A stretch of 64,000 nucleotides of DNA from Affinundibacterium macrobrachii (GCF_014652415.1 NZ_BMYT01000001.1:1111352-1175351); one strand, 5' to 3'. Shown: positions 28,634 through 37,907, counted from the first letter of the stretch. The notes: generated by a model from the sequence alone, not told the origin. Made by a program: numbers and translations.

Positions 28634-30523
28634 TTATGCTTGCAAAGCATTTTTGATCTGTTGCAAAGATAAGGGATCTTCTATCGTCGTCAAATCTCCC
28701 GCATCTCTTCCTTCACACACGGCTTGAATCGAGCGTCGTAGTAACTTACCCGAACGCGTCTTGGGCAACATCGCCACAAAATATACGCGCGAGGGACGGG
28801 CTACCGCGCCTAGCTGTTTATCGACGACCGCCATCACTTCAGCTTCCAAAGCTTTTGCTAACTCACGTGTTGCCGCACGATCTGGATTTTTGATAATTGC
28901 AAACGCAACTGCGGCTTGCCCTTTCAATTTATCTTCGATACCGACTACCGCCACTTCCGAAATTTGTGGATGACTAGAAATGCTTTCTTCAATTTCACGC
29001 GTACCTAAACGGTGACCAGCCACATTAATCACATCATCGGTACGTCCCAAGATAAAGAAGTAGCCGTCTGCATCGCGTATGCCCCAATCAAAAGTGGAAT
29101 ACAACTGCTCATGCGCAAAGTTAGTCCAATACGTTTGCACAAAGCGTTGATCATCGCCATACACAGTCTGCATACAACCCGGTGGCAAAGGCCCTTTAAT
29201 CGCCACCACACCTTTTTCATTCGGACCACAAACCGCACCCGTAGCTTCATTGATGATGGTCACGTTGTAGCCATACATGGCGATACCTGGACTACCGAGG
29301 CGCGTATCTTTGTGTTCGACACCACGCGCCACCGACAAGATAGGCCAACCCGTTTCGGTTTGCCAGTAGTTATCAATAATCGGCGCACCTAATTCTGTCG
29401 CGATCCAATTCGACGTCGTTTCATCGAGTGGTTCACCCGCCAAGTACAAAGCCTTGAGGGAAGAAATATCGTACTTCTTCATCAGCTCCACTGGATGCTT
29501 CTTCAATACCCGCACTGCCGTCGGTGCTGAGAACATGCGTGTGACTTTGTATTTCTCAACAATACTCCACCATACACCCGCATCAGGACGAATCGGCGTG
29601 CCCTCGTACATGATGGTCGCCATACCTGCAATCAAAGGGCCGTACACGATGTAAGAATGGCCGACCACCCAACCAATATCAGACGTTGCGAAATAGGTTT
29701 CACCCGCATTGCCGCAGAAGATATTTTTCATCGATGAGGCTAATGCCACCGCATAGCCACCGACATCACGCTGCACGCCTTTGGGTTTGCCTGTGGTACC
29801 CGAGGTGTAGAGCACGTAGGACATTTCATTCGATTCGAGCCACGTCACTGGCACTTGCGCGTTCATGTGTTGTTCACGTAATGCCGCATAATCAACATCC
29901 CGACCATCAACCAAGTTCATCGCATCCAGACCACGATTGACTAACAGTACTTTCGCGGGTTTGTGCTCAGCCAATTGAATTGCTTCATCGAGCAAAGGTT
30001 TGTAAGGAACGGCCTTACCGCCACGCATCCCGGCGTCGGCAGACACCACCAATACGGGTTTGGCATCGTCGATACGTGTTGCCAAACTCTTAGAGGCGAA
30101 GCCACCGAACACCACGGAATGCACAGCACCGATGCGTGCACATGCCAACATGGCAAATGCTGCTTCGGCAATCATGGGCATATAGATTAAAACTCTATCG
30201 CCCTTCTTGACTCCGAGATCCAACATCATCGCTGCCATGCGCTGCACTTCGACATGCAGTTCAGCGAAACTGTAGGTTTTCTCGGAATTGGTTTCAGTCG
30301 AAATGGCGATCAATGCCGCCTTATCCGACTGTGTCTCCAACCAACGATCAATCGCGTTATAACAAAGATTCGTCTCGCCACCGACAAACCATTTGGCAAA
30401 AGGTGGTTTGCTGTGATCGAGTACTTGAGTATAGGGTTTGTGCCAACTGATGAGTTGGGCTTGTTGATCCCAGAAGCTAACAGGGTCTTGAATTGAGGCT
30501 TGATAAAAATCTTGGTAGTTCAT
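28634..30523 (-). CDS. prpE: Propionate–CoA ligase
   Basis: A 629-residue acyl-CoA synthetase. It has the AMP-binding P-loop YTSGTTGKPKG (about 240–250), the DNYWQTETGWP motif, and the acetylatable Lys in the C-terminal PKTRSGKLLRR. The length and the gene context (prpB, prpC, acnD, prpF upstream on the same strand) favour PrpE over acetyl-CoA synthetase. It activates propionate to propionyl-CoA for the methylcitrate cycle. It is separated from prpF by a 674-bp spacer filled by a long inverted repeat, so it may be only partly co-transcribed. Confidence 0.88.
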   Translation of the reverse strand: MNYQDFYQASIQDPVSFWDQQAQLISWHKPYTQVLDHSKPPFAKWFVGGETNLCYNAIDRWLETQSDKAALIAISTETNSEKTYSFAELHVEVQRMAAMMLDLGVKKGDRVLIYMPMIAEAAFAMLACARIGAVHSVVFGGFASKSLATRIDDAKPVLVVSADAGMRGGKAVPYKPLLDEAIQLAEHKPAKVLLVNRGLDAMNLVDGRDVDYAALREQHMNAQVPVTWLESNEMSYVLYTSGTTGKPKGVQRDVGGYAVALASSMKNIFCGNAGETYFATSDIGWVVGHSYIVYGPLIAGMATIMYEGTPIRPDAGVWWSIVEKYKVTRMFSAPTAVRVLKKHPVELMKKYDISSLKALYLAGEPLDETTSNWIATELGAPIIDNYWQTETGWPILSVARGVEHKDTRLGSPGIAMYGYNVTIINEATGAVCGPNEKGVVAIKGPLPPGCMQTVYGDDQRFVQTYWTNFAHEQLYSTFDWGIRDADGYFFILGRTDDVINVAGHRLGTREIEESISSHPQISEVAVVGIEDKLKGQAAVAFAIIKNPDRAATRELAKALEAEVMAVVDKQLGAVARPSRVYFVAMLPKTRSGKLLRRSIQAVCEGRDAGDLTTIEDPLSLQQIKNALQA

Positions 30524-30678
30524 GGTGTCTCCAGTTTTTATAGCGTTTTGGTTTGAATTCTGTTTGGCGTTTCTTTTGATTGTTATTTGTTTTGCTTAAT
30601 CGCCTTTTGTACTACATCAAGTTTGTGCTTTGATTCTTATATGGCTCATTCAACTTTCACTGTCTAACTGCGTTCTCT

Positions 30679-30870
30679 GGCCGGGTGTGGCCCGGCGGCC
30701 ACTCACTTTTCTTGCTTCGCCAAGAAAAGTGAGCAAAAGAAGGCGACGCAGGTATCGCTGCCCTTCGGGTACCCAATTGCGCAGTGCAAAAATGGGGAGA
30801 GTCAGAAACTCGCTACGCTCAAACATCTGCCTCTCTTTTTCCCATTTCTGCCCAGCACAATTGGCAGCGC
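30679..30870 (+). repeat. Left arm of a long imperfect inverted repeat
   Basis: About 190 bp. Its reverse complement matches 30982–31170 with scattered mismatches. Shared blocks include TTGCTTCGCCAA, TGCCCTTCGGGT, CCCAATT, AACTCGCT, GCTCAAAC and GCACAATTGGCAG. The pattern suggests two head-to-head copies of one intergenic repeat family. Confidence 0.8.
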
Positions 30871-30981
30871 TACATGCGGGAACATCAAAACCTACAATCA
30901 CAACGGTCATTGGTGACGCAAAAAAACTTTTGAGGCTGATTGTTTGGGGGTTGCTTTTGACCTTCATCCACTTCTGACACT

Positions 30982-31170
30982 GCCAATTGTGCAAGACAGA
31001 AAATGGATAAAGAAAGCTTCGTTGTTTGAGCGCAGCGAGTTTCGAAGCTTTCCCATTTTTTGTCTTGCATAATTGGGAACCCGAAGGGCAGTGGCAGCGT
31101 GGTCGCCTTTTTTGGGTTACCTTTTTTGGCGAAGCAAAAAAGGTAACTGGCTGTCGGGCCACCCCCGACC
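30982..31170 (-). repeat. Right arm of the long imperfect inverted repeat
   Basis: The reverse-complement partner of 30679–30870, with about 110 bp of unrelated sequence between the arms. Like the left arm, it contains a smaller nested inverted repeat (GGTTACC…TTTTTTGGCGAAGC…GGTAAC) near its outer end. Confidence 0.8.
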
Positions 31171-31197
31171 TACAGACCTCAATTCAAAACAGCAAAC

Positions 31198-32382
31198 TCA
31201 AAAACAATCCCCAGGCACCCGCACAAACCCTTCCATCAAAACCCGAGCACTACGACTCATGCTCGCCTTCTTCACCACCCATTCACCATCGACCAACTGC
31301 GCCTCAGCACCCACACGCAACGTGCCAGAAGGATGACCAAACCGCACAGCAGAACGCGCACCACCACCGGAGGCTAAATTCACTAAAGTGCCAGGGATGG
31401 CTGCCGCTGTGCCAATCGCCACTGCCGCTGTTCCCATCATCGCGTGATGCAATTTACCCATCGACAATGCGCGCACGCATAAATCGATTTCACTGGCTTT
31501 CACTTGTTTTCCACTCGAGGACACATAATCCAAAGGTTTGGATACAAATGCGACTTTCGGAGTGTGCTGACGCTTCGCCGCTTCGTCGATGTGCTTGATC
31601 AAACCCATACGTACTGCGCCATAGGCTCGTATCGTTTCGAATTTGGCTAGGGCTGCGGTATCGCTATTGATCGCATCTTGCAGTTCAGTGCCGGTGTAGC
31701 CAATTTCTTCCGCATTCACAAAAATGGTTGGAATACCCGCATTGATCATGGTCGCTTTTAAAGTGCCGATGCCTGGTACTTCTAAATCATCGACTAGATT
31801 CCCGGTTGGGAACATCGAACCACCAGCGCCCTCTTCTTCGGCCGCTGGATCCATAAATTCGAGTTGAACTTCAGCGGCAGGAAAGGTGACGCCGTCGAGT
31901 TCGAAGTCGCCTGTTTCTTGCACTTCACCGTTAGTCATCGGCACATGGGCAATGATCGTCTTAGCGATGTTCGCCTGCCAGATGCGCACCACGGCGATAC
32001 CGTTTTGCGGCACATTGTCGACCAAGCCCATGCTGATCGCGCATGAACCCACTGCAGCGGAAAGATTGCCGCAATTGCCGCTCCAATCGACGAAAGCTTT
32101 ATCAATAGCGACTTGACCAAATAAATAGTCAACATCGTGATCTGGTTTAGTACTCTTCGCCAGCAATACTGTTTTCGAAGTGCTTGAAGTCGCACCACCC
32201 ATGCCGTCGATTTGCTTACCATAAGGATCGGGACTACCGATCACGCGTAACAACAAGGCATCGCGTGCCGCACCGGCCTGTTGGGCTGCGGCTGGCAAAT
32301 CTTGCACGCGGAAAAATACACCTTTACTAGTGCCACCACGCATGTAGACGGCGGGGATTTTGATTTGGGCTGGGTGGGACAT
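31198..32382 (-). CDS. prpF: 2-methylaconitate cis-trans isomerase
   Basis: A 394-residue protein of the PrpF/AcnD-associated isomerase family (diaminopimelate-epimerase fold). It shows the N-terminal MRGGTSKGVFF and a conserved Cys in SGNCGNLSAAVG (about residue 106), then ASGGGARSAVRFGHPSG near the C-terminus. It isomerises the AcnD product 2-methyl-trans-aconitate so that aconitase can finish 2-methylisocitrate. It lies directly downstream of acnD, but a 424-bp repeat-rich spacer separates them. Confidence 0.93.
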   Translation of the reverse strand: MSHPAQIKIPAVYMRGGTSKGVFFRVQDLPAAAQQAGAARDALLLRVIGSPDPYGKQIDGMGGATSSTSKTVLLAKSTKPDHDVDYLFGQVAIDKAFVDWSGNCGNLSAAVGSCAISMGLVDNVPQNGIAVVRIWQANIAKTIIAHVPMTNGEVQETGDFELDGVTFPAAEVQLEFMDPAAEEEGAGGSMFPTGNLVDDLEVPGIGTLKATMINAGIPTIFVNAEEIGYTGTELQDAINSDTAALAKFETIRAYGAVRMGLIKHIDEAAKRQHTPKVAFVSKPLDYVSSSGKQVKASEIDLCVRALSMGKLHHAMMGTAAVAIGTAAAIPGTLVNLASGGGARSAVRFGHPSGTLRVGAEAQLVDGEWVVKKASMSRSARVLMEGFVRVPGDCF

Positions 32383-32439
32383 GGTTTTCCTTACTCTCTC
32401 AATTTCTTGTACGGTTCAGCTACACGGCTGAGTGTGTTA

Positions 32440-32540
32440 GTCGTCACTCCTGCGAAGGCAGGAGCCCAGCGTCTTTCGTCGACTGATCAAGCTCACTCAT
32501 CAACGTCACTGGATTCCTGCGTGCGCAGGAATGACAGTCG
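32440..32540. repeat. Interspersed repeat with two internal hairpins
   Basis: A unit of about 100 bp with outer arms GTCGTCACTCCTGCG… and …CGCAGGAATGACAGTCG. The inner palindromes TCCTGCGAAGGCAGGA (32448–32463) and ATTCCTGCGTGCGCAGGAAT (32513–32532) are clear. It looks like the widespread proteobacterial repeat whose translation gives VTPAKAGAQ / DSCVRRND. Confidence 0.75.
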
Positions 32541-32558
32541 TTATTTACTCAAGCTTCG

Positions 32559-32638
32559 TAGGGCGGGTGCAACCCGCGCTGCTCTTTCCATCACCTTTGT
32601 TACTCAAAGTTCTGGCGGCGCGGGTTGCACCCGCCCTA
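32559..32638. repeat. 20-bp perfect inverted repeat element
   Basis: The left arm TAGGGCGGGTGCAACCCGCG (32559–32578) and the right arm at 32619–32638 are exact reverse complements around a 40-bp centre. Each arm also contains its own palindrome GCGGGTGCAACCCGC. Confidence 0.85.
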
Positions 32639-32650
32639 GGTTTCTCTTAC

Positions 32651-32767
32651 TCCTCCTTCCCCTTCAAGGGGAAGGTCGGGATGGGGATGGGTCTCGCACG
32701 AGAAACCTCGGTAGGTGTTCTATCCTCAACCCATCCCCACCCTAGCCCTCCCCTTGAAGGGGAGGGA
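32651..32767. repeat. Double-hairpin repeat, copy 1
   Basis: Outer hairpins CCTTCCCCTTCAAGGGGAAGG (32655–32675, given as a palindrome) and its partner at 32747–32767 flank GGGATGGGGATGGGT and its complement ACCCATCCCCACCC. Translated, it is the familiar SPPLEGEG repeat. A second copy lies at 36817–36914. Confidence 0.8.
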
Positions 32768-32806
32768 AGTACCGAGCAAATCCGACACTGCTACGCAACC
32801 ACAGGC

Positions 32807-35401
32807 TCACGCAGATTTCGAAGACGCCAAAAAGTCCTGCGCGAAACGTTGCAAGACCCCACCTGCTTCGTAAATCGACACTTCTTCGGCAGTATCTAAA
32901 CGGCAAGTCATCGGTACTTCTAAGCGTTCACCATTTTTACGATGAATGACTAAAGTTAAGGTCGCGCGTGGTGTCCGTTCGCCAATCACGTCATAGGTTT
33001 CGGTACCATCGAGCCCCAAGGTCAAACGATTCACGCCTGCTTTGAATTCGAGTGGCAAGACGCCCATACCAATCAAATTGGTGCGGTGTATGCGTTCAAA
33101 ACCTTCGGCAACGATGACTTCGACGCCGGCCAAGCGAACACCTTTGGCCGCCCAATCGCGTGAAGAACCTTGGCCATAATCCGCGCCAGCGATAATGATC
33201 AAAGGCTGCTTACGTTCCATATAGGTTTCGATCGCTTCCCACATGCGCGTGACTTTGCCTTCTGGCTCAATGCGCGCTAAGGATCCCGCTTTGATTTCGC
33301 CGTCAGCATCACGCACCATTTCGTTCTTCAAGGTTGGATTCGCGAAGGTGGCACGTTGTGCGGTTAAATGATCACCGCGATGCGTTGCATAGGAATTGAA
33401 ATCTTCTTCCGGCAAACCCATTTTTGCGAGGTACTCACCTGCCGCACTATCGAGCATAATCGCGTTCGATGGAGACAAGTGATCGGTCGTGATGTTGTCG
33501 CCCAAAACTGCCAAAGGACGCATACCCTTCATCGTGCGCTCGCCTGCCAAAGCGCCTTCCCAGTACGGTGGACGGCGGATGTAGGTCGATTGTGCACGCC
33601 AATCGTAGAGCGGCGGCACACTCGCTGCTTGCTCGGTCGAGATCGCAAACATTGGCTCGTACACTTTGCGGAACATGTCAGGCTTGACGCTAGACTTCAC
33701 AATCGCATCGATTTCTTCATCGCTAGGCCAGATATCTTTCAAGCGGATTTCTTTGCCATCAACCACGGTCAACACGTCTTTTTCGATATCGAAACGGATC
33801 GTGCCAGCGATCGCATACGCGACGACCAATGGAGGCGAAGCCAAGAAAGCTTGCTTCGCATATGGATGAATACGTCCATCGAAATTGCGATTACCAGACA
33901 AGACTGCCGTCGCATACAAATCACGGTCAATAATTTCCTGTTGGATTACTGGATCTAAAGCACCGGACATACCGTTACACGAGGTACATGCATACGCCAC
34001 CACGCCAAAACCCAGCGCTTCCAAGTCTTGCATCAAACCGGCTTCTTCCAAGTACAAAGTGACGGCTTTGGAGCCAGGCGCCAAAGAAGACTTGACCCAA
34101 GGTTTGCGCGTTAAGCCCAAACGATTGGCATTGCGTGCCAACAAACCCGCAGCAATCACGTTACGTGGATTTGAAGTATTGGTGCAGCTGGTAATCGCCG
34201 CGACAATCACTGCGCCATCAGGCATTTGGCCTGGCACATTGTCCCAAGCCGCTGCGATGCCTTTTGCTGCTAAATCTGTCGTAGCAACACGGGCATGCGG
34301 ATTCGATGGACCTGCCATATTGCGCACGACGCTCGACAAATCAAACTGCAAGACACGTTCGTATTCGGCTGTCACCAAAGCATCGGACCACAAGCCAGCG
34401 ACTTTGGCATAAGTCTCCACCAAAGCAACTTGAGCATCTTCACGACCGGTCAATTTCAAATAATCGATAGTTTGCTGATCGATACTGAACATCGCTGCCG
34501 TCGCACCGTATTCAGGTGCCATGTTCGAAATCGTAGCACGATCACCGAGTGTTAAAGCCGCAGCACCGCTGCCGTAGAATTCGAGATACGCACCAACCAC
34601 TTTGGACTTACGCAAGAATTCTGTGAGTGCCAAGACGATATCGGTCGCTGTGATACCAGGCTGCGGCTTACCGCTGAGCTCGACACCAATAATGTCTGGC
34701 AAGCGCATCCACGAAGCGCGACCGAGCATAACGTTTTCAGCTTCAAGACCACCCACCCCAATCGCGATGACACCGAGTGCATCGACGTGTGGTGTGTGAC
34801 TATCTGTACCCACCAAGGTATCTGGGAATGCCACGCCATTTTGATTGTGCACCACGGGCGACATGCGCTCTAGATTGATCTGATGCATGATGCCGTTACC
34901 TGGCGGGATCACATCGACGTTCTTAAACGCCAATTTCGTCCAGTTGATGAAATGGAAGCGATCTTCATTGCGACGATCTTCAATCGCACGGTTCTTTTCA
35001 AACGCTTGCGGATCAAAACCACCGCATTCGACCGCCAAAGAGTGATCAACGATCAGCTGCACTGGCACCACAGGATTGACTTGCGCTGGATCCCCACCTT
35101 GTTCGGCAATCGCATCACGCAAACCCGCCAAATCAACCAGCGCTGTTTGCCCCAAAATATCGTGACACACCACGCGCGCTGGGAACCACGGAAAATCGAG
35201 CTCACGCTTACGTTCGATTAACTGCTTTAAGGAATCCGTCAAGGTCGCAGGATCGCAACGACGCACCAAGTTCTCAGCCAAGACACGCGAGGTGTAAGGC
35301 AGCTTGGCATAAGCCCCCGCCTCGATCGCTTCCACCGCTTCACGGGCATCGAAATAATCGAGTGAAGTACCGGGGAGGTTTTTGCGGAATTGTGTGTTCA
35401 T
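32807..35401 (-). CDS. acnD: Fe/S-dependent 2-methylisocitrate dehydratase
   Basis: An 864-residue aconitase-family enzyme. The cluster-ligand Cys are in AITSCTNTSNP and ACTSCNGM. Substrate-binding motifs include GTDSHTPHVDALGV and, in the C-terminal swivel domain, YGQGSSRDWAAKG. The length and pairing with prpF identify AcnD rather than AcnA. It dehydrates 2-methylcitrate to 2-methyl-trans-aconitate, replacing the cluster-free PrpD found in enterics. The gene order prpC–acnD–prpF is the common betaproteobacterial form. Confidence 0.93.
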   Translation of the reverse strand: MNTQFRKNLPGTSLDYFDAREAVEAIEAGAYAKLPYTSRVLAENLVRRCDPATLTDSLKQLIERKRELDFPWFPARVVCHDILGQTALVDLAGLRDAIAEQGGDPAQVNPVVPVQLIVDHSLAVECGGFDPQAFEKNRAIEDRRNEDRFHFINWTKLAFKNVDVIPPGNGIMHQINLERMSPVVHNQNGVAFPDTLVGTDSHTPHVDALGVIAIGVGGLEAENVMLGRASWMRLPDIIGVELSGKPQPGITATDIVLALTEFLRKSKVVGAYLEFYGSGAAALTLGDRATISNMAPEYGATAAMFSIDQQTIDYLKLTGREDAQVALVETYAKVAGLWSDALVTAEYERVLQFDLSSVVRNMAGPSNPHARVATTDLAAKGIAAAWDNVPGQMPDGAVIVAAITSCTNTSNPRNVIAAGLLARNANRLGLTRKPWVKSSLAPGSKAVTLYLEEAGLMQDLEALGFGVVAYACTSCNGMSGALDPVIQQEIIDRDLYATAVLSGNRNFDGRIHPYAKQAFLASPPLVVAYAIAGTIRFDIEKDVLTVVDGKEIRLKDIWPSDEEIDAIVKSSVKPDMFRKVYEPMFAISTEQAASVPPLYDWRAQSTYIRRPPYWEGALAGERTMKGMRPLAVLGDNITTDHLSPSNAIMLDSAAGEYLAKMGLPEEDFNSYATHRGDHLTAQRATFANPTLKNEMVRDADGEIKAGSLARIEPEGKVTRMWEAIETYMERKQPLIIIAGADYGQGSSRDWAAKGVRLAGVEVIVAEGFERIHRTNLIGMGVLPLEFKAGVNRLTLGLDGTETYDVIGERTPRATLTLVIHRKNGERLEVPMTCRLDTAEEVSIYEAGGVLQRFAQDFLASSKSA

Positions 35402-35471
35402 TCATTGTTCCTTCTTTTGTTATTGCTAGCTCAGCATAGCTTTGATCATGGCTGCTCTTCACTGCTGAAAT

Positions 35472-35590
35472 GGATCGTTTAGAAAATCCGTAGTCGGGAT
35501 GCAGCGCTAGGCGGCAAACGGAGCAATATGTCGATATTGCGAGTATTGCCAACAACGCGATGCGCCCGAATACGGGTTTTAAAAATGATC
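35472..35590. repeat. Long imperfect hairpin between prpC and acnD
   Basis: The outer arms 35472–35498 (starting GGATCGTTT) and 35563–35590 (ending TGATCC) pair with a few mismatches. At the centre is a 7-bp stem GCAATAT/ATATTGC with loop GTCG. The element ends 5 bp before the prpC stop codon as read on the plus strand, so it begins right after prpC in the mRNA. Confidence 0.65.
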
Positions 35591-35595
35591 CAAAT

Positions 35596-36750
35596 TTACT
35601 TTCTGTCTTTCAATGGCACAAACGCCAAATCTTCTGGGCCAACATAATTCGCACTTGGACGAATGATCTTATTGTCGATACGTTGTTCAATAATGTGTGC
35701 TGACCAGCCCGATGTACGTGCGATTACGAACAAGGGTGTGAACATCGCTGTCGGTACGCCCATCACGTGGTAAGACACGGCAGAGAACCAATCCAGGTTC
35801 GGGAACATTTTTTTGATGTCCCACATCACTGTCTCCAAACGCTCTGCGATGTCATACATTTTGGTCGAGCCCGCTTCGACCGACAAAGTACGCGCGACTT
35901 CTTTGATCACTTTATTGCGTGGGTCGGACACAGTGTAGACAGGGTGACCAAAACCAATCACCACTTCTTTATTTTCAACGCGGCGTTTGATATCAGCTTC
36001 TGCTTCGTCTGGATTGTCGTAACGTTTTTGGATTTCAAACGCGACTTCGTTGGCACCACCATGTTTTGGACCGCGCAAAGCACCGATCGCACCCGTGATG
36101 GCGGAATGAATATCGGAACCTGTACCAGCGATCACGCGGCTCGTAAATGTCGACGCATTAAATTCATGTTCTGCGTACAGAATCAAGGAAGTGTGCATTG
36201 CACGTACCCATGAGGCTTGTGGTTTTTCGCCATGCAAGAGATGCAGGAAATGGCCGCCAATAGAATCATCATCTGTTTCGACATCGATACGTTTGCCGTT
36301 GTGGCTGAAGTGGTACCAGTACAAGAGCATAGAACCGAAAGACGCCATCAAGCGATCAGCGATATCGCGTGCGCCTGGCACATTGTGATCATCTTTCTCT
36401 GGCAAAGTACAACCCAAGACCGATACGCCAGTACGCATCACATCCATCGGATGCGAAGATGCTGGCAAAGCTTCTAAAGCTGCTTTCAAATTCGCTGGCA
36501 AGCCGCGCAAGGCTTTCAATTTTGCTTTGTAAGCTGCGAGTTCTGCCACGTTTGGCAATTTACCATGCACTAACAAGTGCGCGATTTCTTCGAATTCGCA
36601 ATTGTCTGCCACGTCCAAAATATCGTATCCACGGTAATGCAAATCGTTACCGGTTTTACCGACGCTGCATAACGCTGTATTGCCAGCAGCAACGCCAGAC
36701 AAAGCAACGGATTTTTTTGGTTTGAATGTTGGATTTTCTTGTGTGGTCAT
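35596..36750 (-). CDS. prpC: 2-methylcitrate synthase
   Basis: A 384-residue citrate-synthase fold enzyme with the catalytic His motif [10 protein letters not shown] and [13 protein letters not shown], and the C-terminal [13 protein letters not shown]. It lacks the longer N-terminal beta domain of type-II citrate synthases. It condenses propionyl-CoA with oxaloacetate to 2-methylcitrate. It is second in the operon after prpB, across a 214-bp spacer containing a double-hairpin repeat. Confidence 0.94.
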   Translation of the reverse strand: MTTQENPTFKPKKSVALSGVAAGNTALCSVGKTGNDLHYRGYDILDVADNCEFEEIAHLLVHGKLPNVAELAAYKAKLKALRGLPANLKAALEALPASSHPMDVMRTGVSVLGCTLPEKDDHNVPGARDIADRLMASFGSMLLYWYHFSHNGKRIDVETDDDSIGGHFLHLLHGEKPQASWVRAMHTSLILYAEHEFNASTFTSRVIAGTGSDIHSAITGAIGALRGPKHGGANEVAFEIQKRYDNPDEAEADIKRRVENKEVVIGFGHPVYTVSDPRNKVIKEVARTLSVEAGSTKMYDIAERLETVMWDIKKMFPNLDWFSAVSYHVMGVPTAMFTPLFVIARTSGWSAHIIEQRIDNKIIRPSANYVGPEDLAFVPLKDRK

Positions 36751-36816
36751 TTCTTTTCTCCAAAGTATATTCAGTATTTTTTAAACTTCTCAACACGAAG
36801 GCGCTTCTAGTTTGCA

Positions 36817-36914
36817 CCCTCCCCTTCAAGGGGAGGGCTGGGGTGGGGATGGGTTTCGGTAGTCACTCAAACTGCCCCCCATCCCCCTCCCAACCTCCCC
36901 CTTGAAGGGGGAGG
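36817..36914. repeat. Double-hairpin repeat, copy 2
   Basis: The same family as 32651–32767. A left palindrome (36817–36837, CCCTCCCCTT around CAAGGGGAGGG) and a right palindrome (about 36894–36914) flank complementary GGGTGGGGATGGG and CCCCATCCCC tracts. It sits in the prpB–prpC spacer. Confidence 0.8.
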
Positions 36915-36964
36915 AGCAAATACCGCCAAGCCCCTACGTTAAGTGGTTTTGACTCTCAATCTAT

Positions 36965-37855
36965 TTACTTCGCTTTTTGCTGCGCAAACAAAGCATCTAA
37001 CTTCTGTTCAAAATCGTGGTAGTTGATGCGCTCGTAGAGTTCCATGCGCGTTTGCATGGTATCGACCACATTCTTCTGTGTGCCATCGCGACGAATCGCG
37101 GTGTAGACGTTCTCTGCTGCTTTGTTCATGGCGCGGAAAGCGCTCAATGGGTAAAGGACCAAGCCCACATCGGCAGACGCCAATTCTTCTACCGTGTACA
37201 AAGGTGTGGAGCCAAATTCTGTGATGTTGGCGAGGATAGGTACTTTCACTGCACTAGCGAATTGCTTGTACATATCGAGTTGGGTAATCGCTTCTGGGAA
37301 AATCATGTCTGCACCGGCTTCAACGCAAGCCAATGCGCGATCAATTGCAGCTTCCAAACCTTCTACCGCCAGCGCATCGGTACGCGCCATGATGACGAAG
37401 TTGTCATCGGTACGCGCATCCACTGCCGCTTTCACGCGATCGACCATTTCTTGTTTGCTGACGATTTCTTTGCCTGGGCGATGACCGCAACGCTTAGCGC
37501 CGACTTGGTCTTCAATATGCATCGCGGCTGCGCCGAACTTGATCATCGATTTCACAGTACGTGCCACGTTGAATGCTGATGAGCCAAAACCAGTATCGAC
37601 GTCGACCAACAAAGGCAGATCGCAGACATCGGTAATACGACGCACATCGGTCAACACGTCATCTAAATTGGAAATACCCAAATCAGGCAAACCCAAAGAA
37701 CCAGCGGCAACACCGCCACCGGACAAATAAATTGCTTTAAAACCTGCGCGTTTCGCCAACAAAGCGTGATTCGCGTTGATCGCGCCAACCACTTGTAATG
37801 GAGACTCTTCTTGCATCGCCTTACGGAAGGCAGCACCTGCGGAATATTGAGACAT
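36965..37855 (-). CDS. prpB: Methylisocitrate lyase
   Basis: A 296-residue isocitrate-lyase/PEP-mutase superfamily enzyme. It has the active-site loop motif KRCGH (in [14 protein letters not shown]), the metal-binding DVDTGFG and the conserved ARTDA. It splits 2-methylisocitrate to pyruvate and succinate, the last step of the cycle. It is the first gene of the prp operon, with an AAAGGA ribosome-binding site and a sigma-54 promoter 34 bp upstream. Confidence 0.95.
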   Translation of the reverse strand: MSQYSAGAAFRKAMQEESPLQVVGAINANHALLAKRAGFKAIYLSGGGVAAGSLGLPDLGISNLDDVLTDVRRITDVCDLPLLVDVDTGFGSSAFNVARTVKSMIKFGAAAMHIEDQVGAKRCGHRPGKEIVSKQEMVDRVKAAVDARTDDNFVIMARTDALAVEGLEAAIDRALACVEAGADMIFPEAITQLDMYKQFASAVKVPILANITEFGSTPLYTVEELASADVGLVLYPLSAFRAMNKAAENVYTAIRRDGTQKNVVDTMQTRMELYERINYHDFEQKLDALFAQQKAK

Positions 37856-37888
37856 GTTTTTTTCCTTTTTTAGTTGGATGCAGCTACT

Positions 37889-37907
37889 ATTGCAAAGCGC
37901 GTGCCAG
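37889..37907 (-). promoter_or_regulatory. Sigma-54 (-24/-12) promoter of the prp operon
   Basis: The minus strand reads TGGCACGCGCTTTGCAAT: TGGCAC, five bases, TTGCA, an exact match to the RpoN consensus with the right GG–GC spacing. Initiation is predicted near 37880, giving a leader of about 25 bases before prpB. PrpR, encoded divergently, is a sigma-54 activator, which fits. Confidence 0.9.

Larger units (their letters stand above)
30524..31197. other. Gene-free spacer with long inverted repeat
   Basis: This 674-bp spacer lies between prpF and prpE. It holds the inverted repeat listed separately and no believable gene. Open frames here on both strands (up to 190 codons) come from the repeat's base composition. 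They share no start signals and mirror each other across the repeat. Confidence 0.75.
32383..32806. other. Gene-free spacer holding three repeat elements
   Basis: This 424-bp spacer between acnD and prpF has no credible gene. It contains three different hairpin-forming elements side by side (32440–32540, 32559–32638 and 32651–32767), listed separately. Open frames crossing it only translate the repeats. Confidence 0.8.

Noticed and set aside
30650-31598. Open frames of 115–190 codons across the prpF–prpE spacer
   Set aside because: They translate the inverted repeat on both strands and give mirror-image low-complexity peptides, so they are repeat artefacts.
32281-32899. Open frames of 122–154 codons across the acnD–prpF spacer
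   Set aside because: They consist of translated interspersed repeats and run into acnD or prpF antisense.
33368-33958. 196-codon open frame antisense to acnD
   Set aside because: A shadow of acnD codon usage, with no start signal or family resemblance.
37016-37579. 187-codon open frame antisense to prpB
   Set aside because: A shadow of a well-supported enzyme gene.
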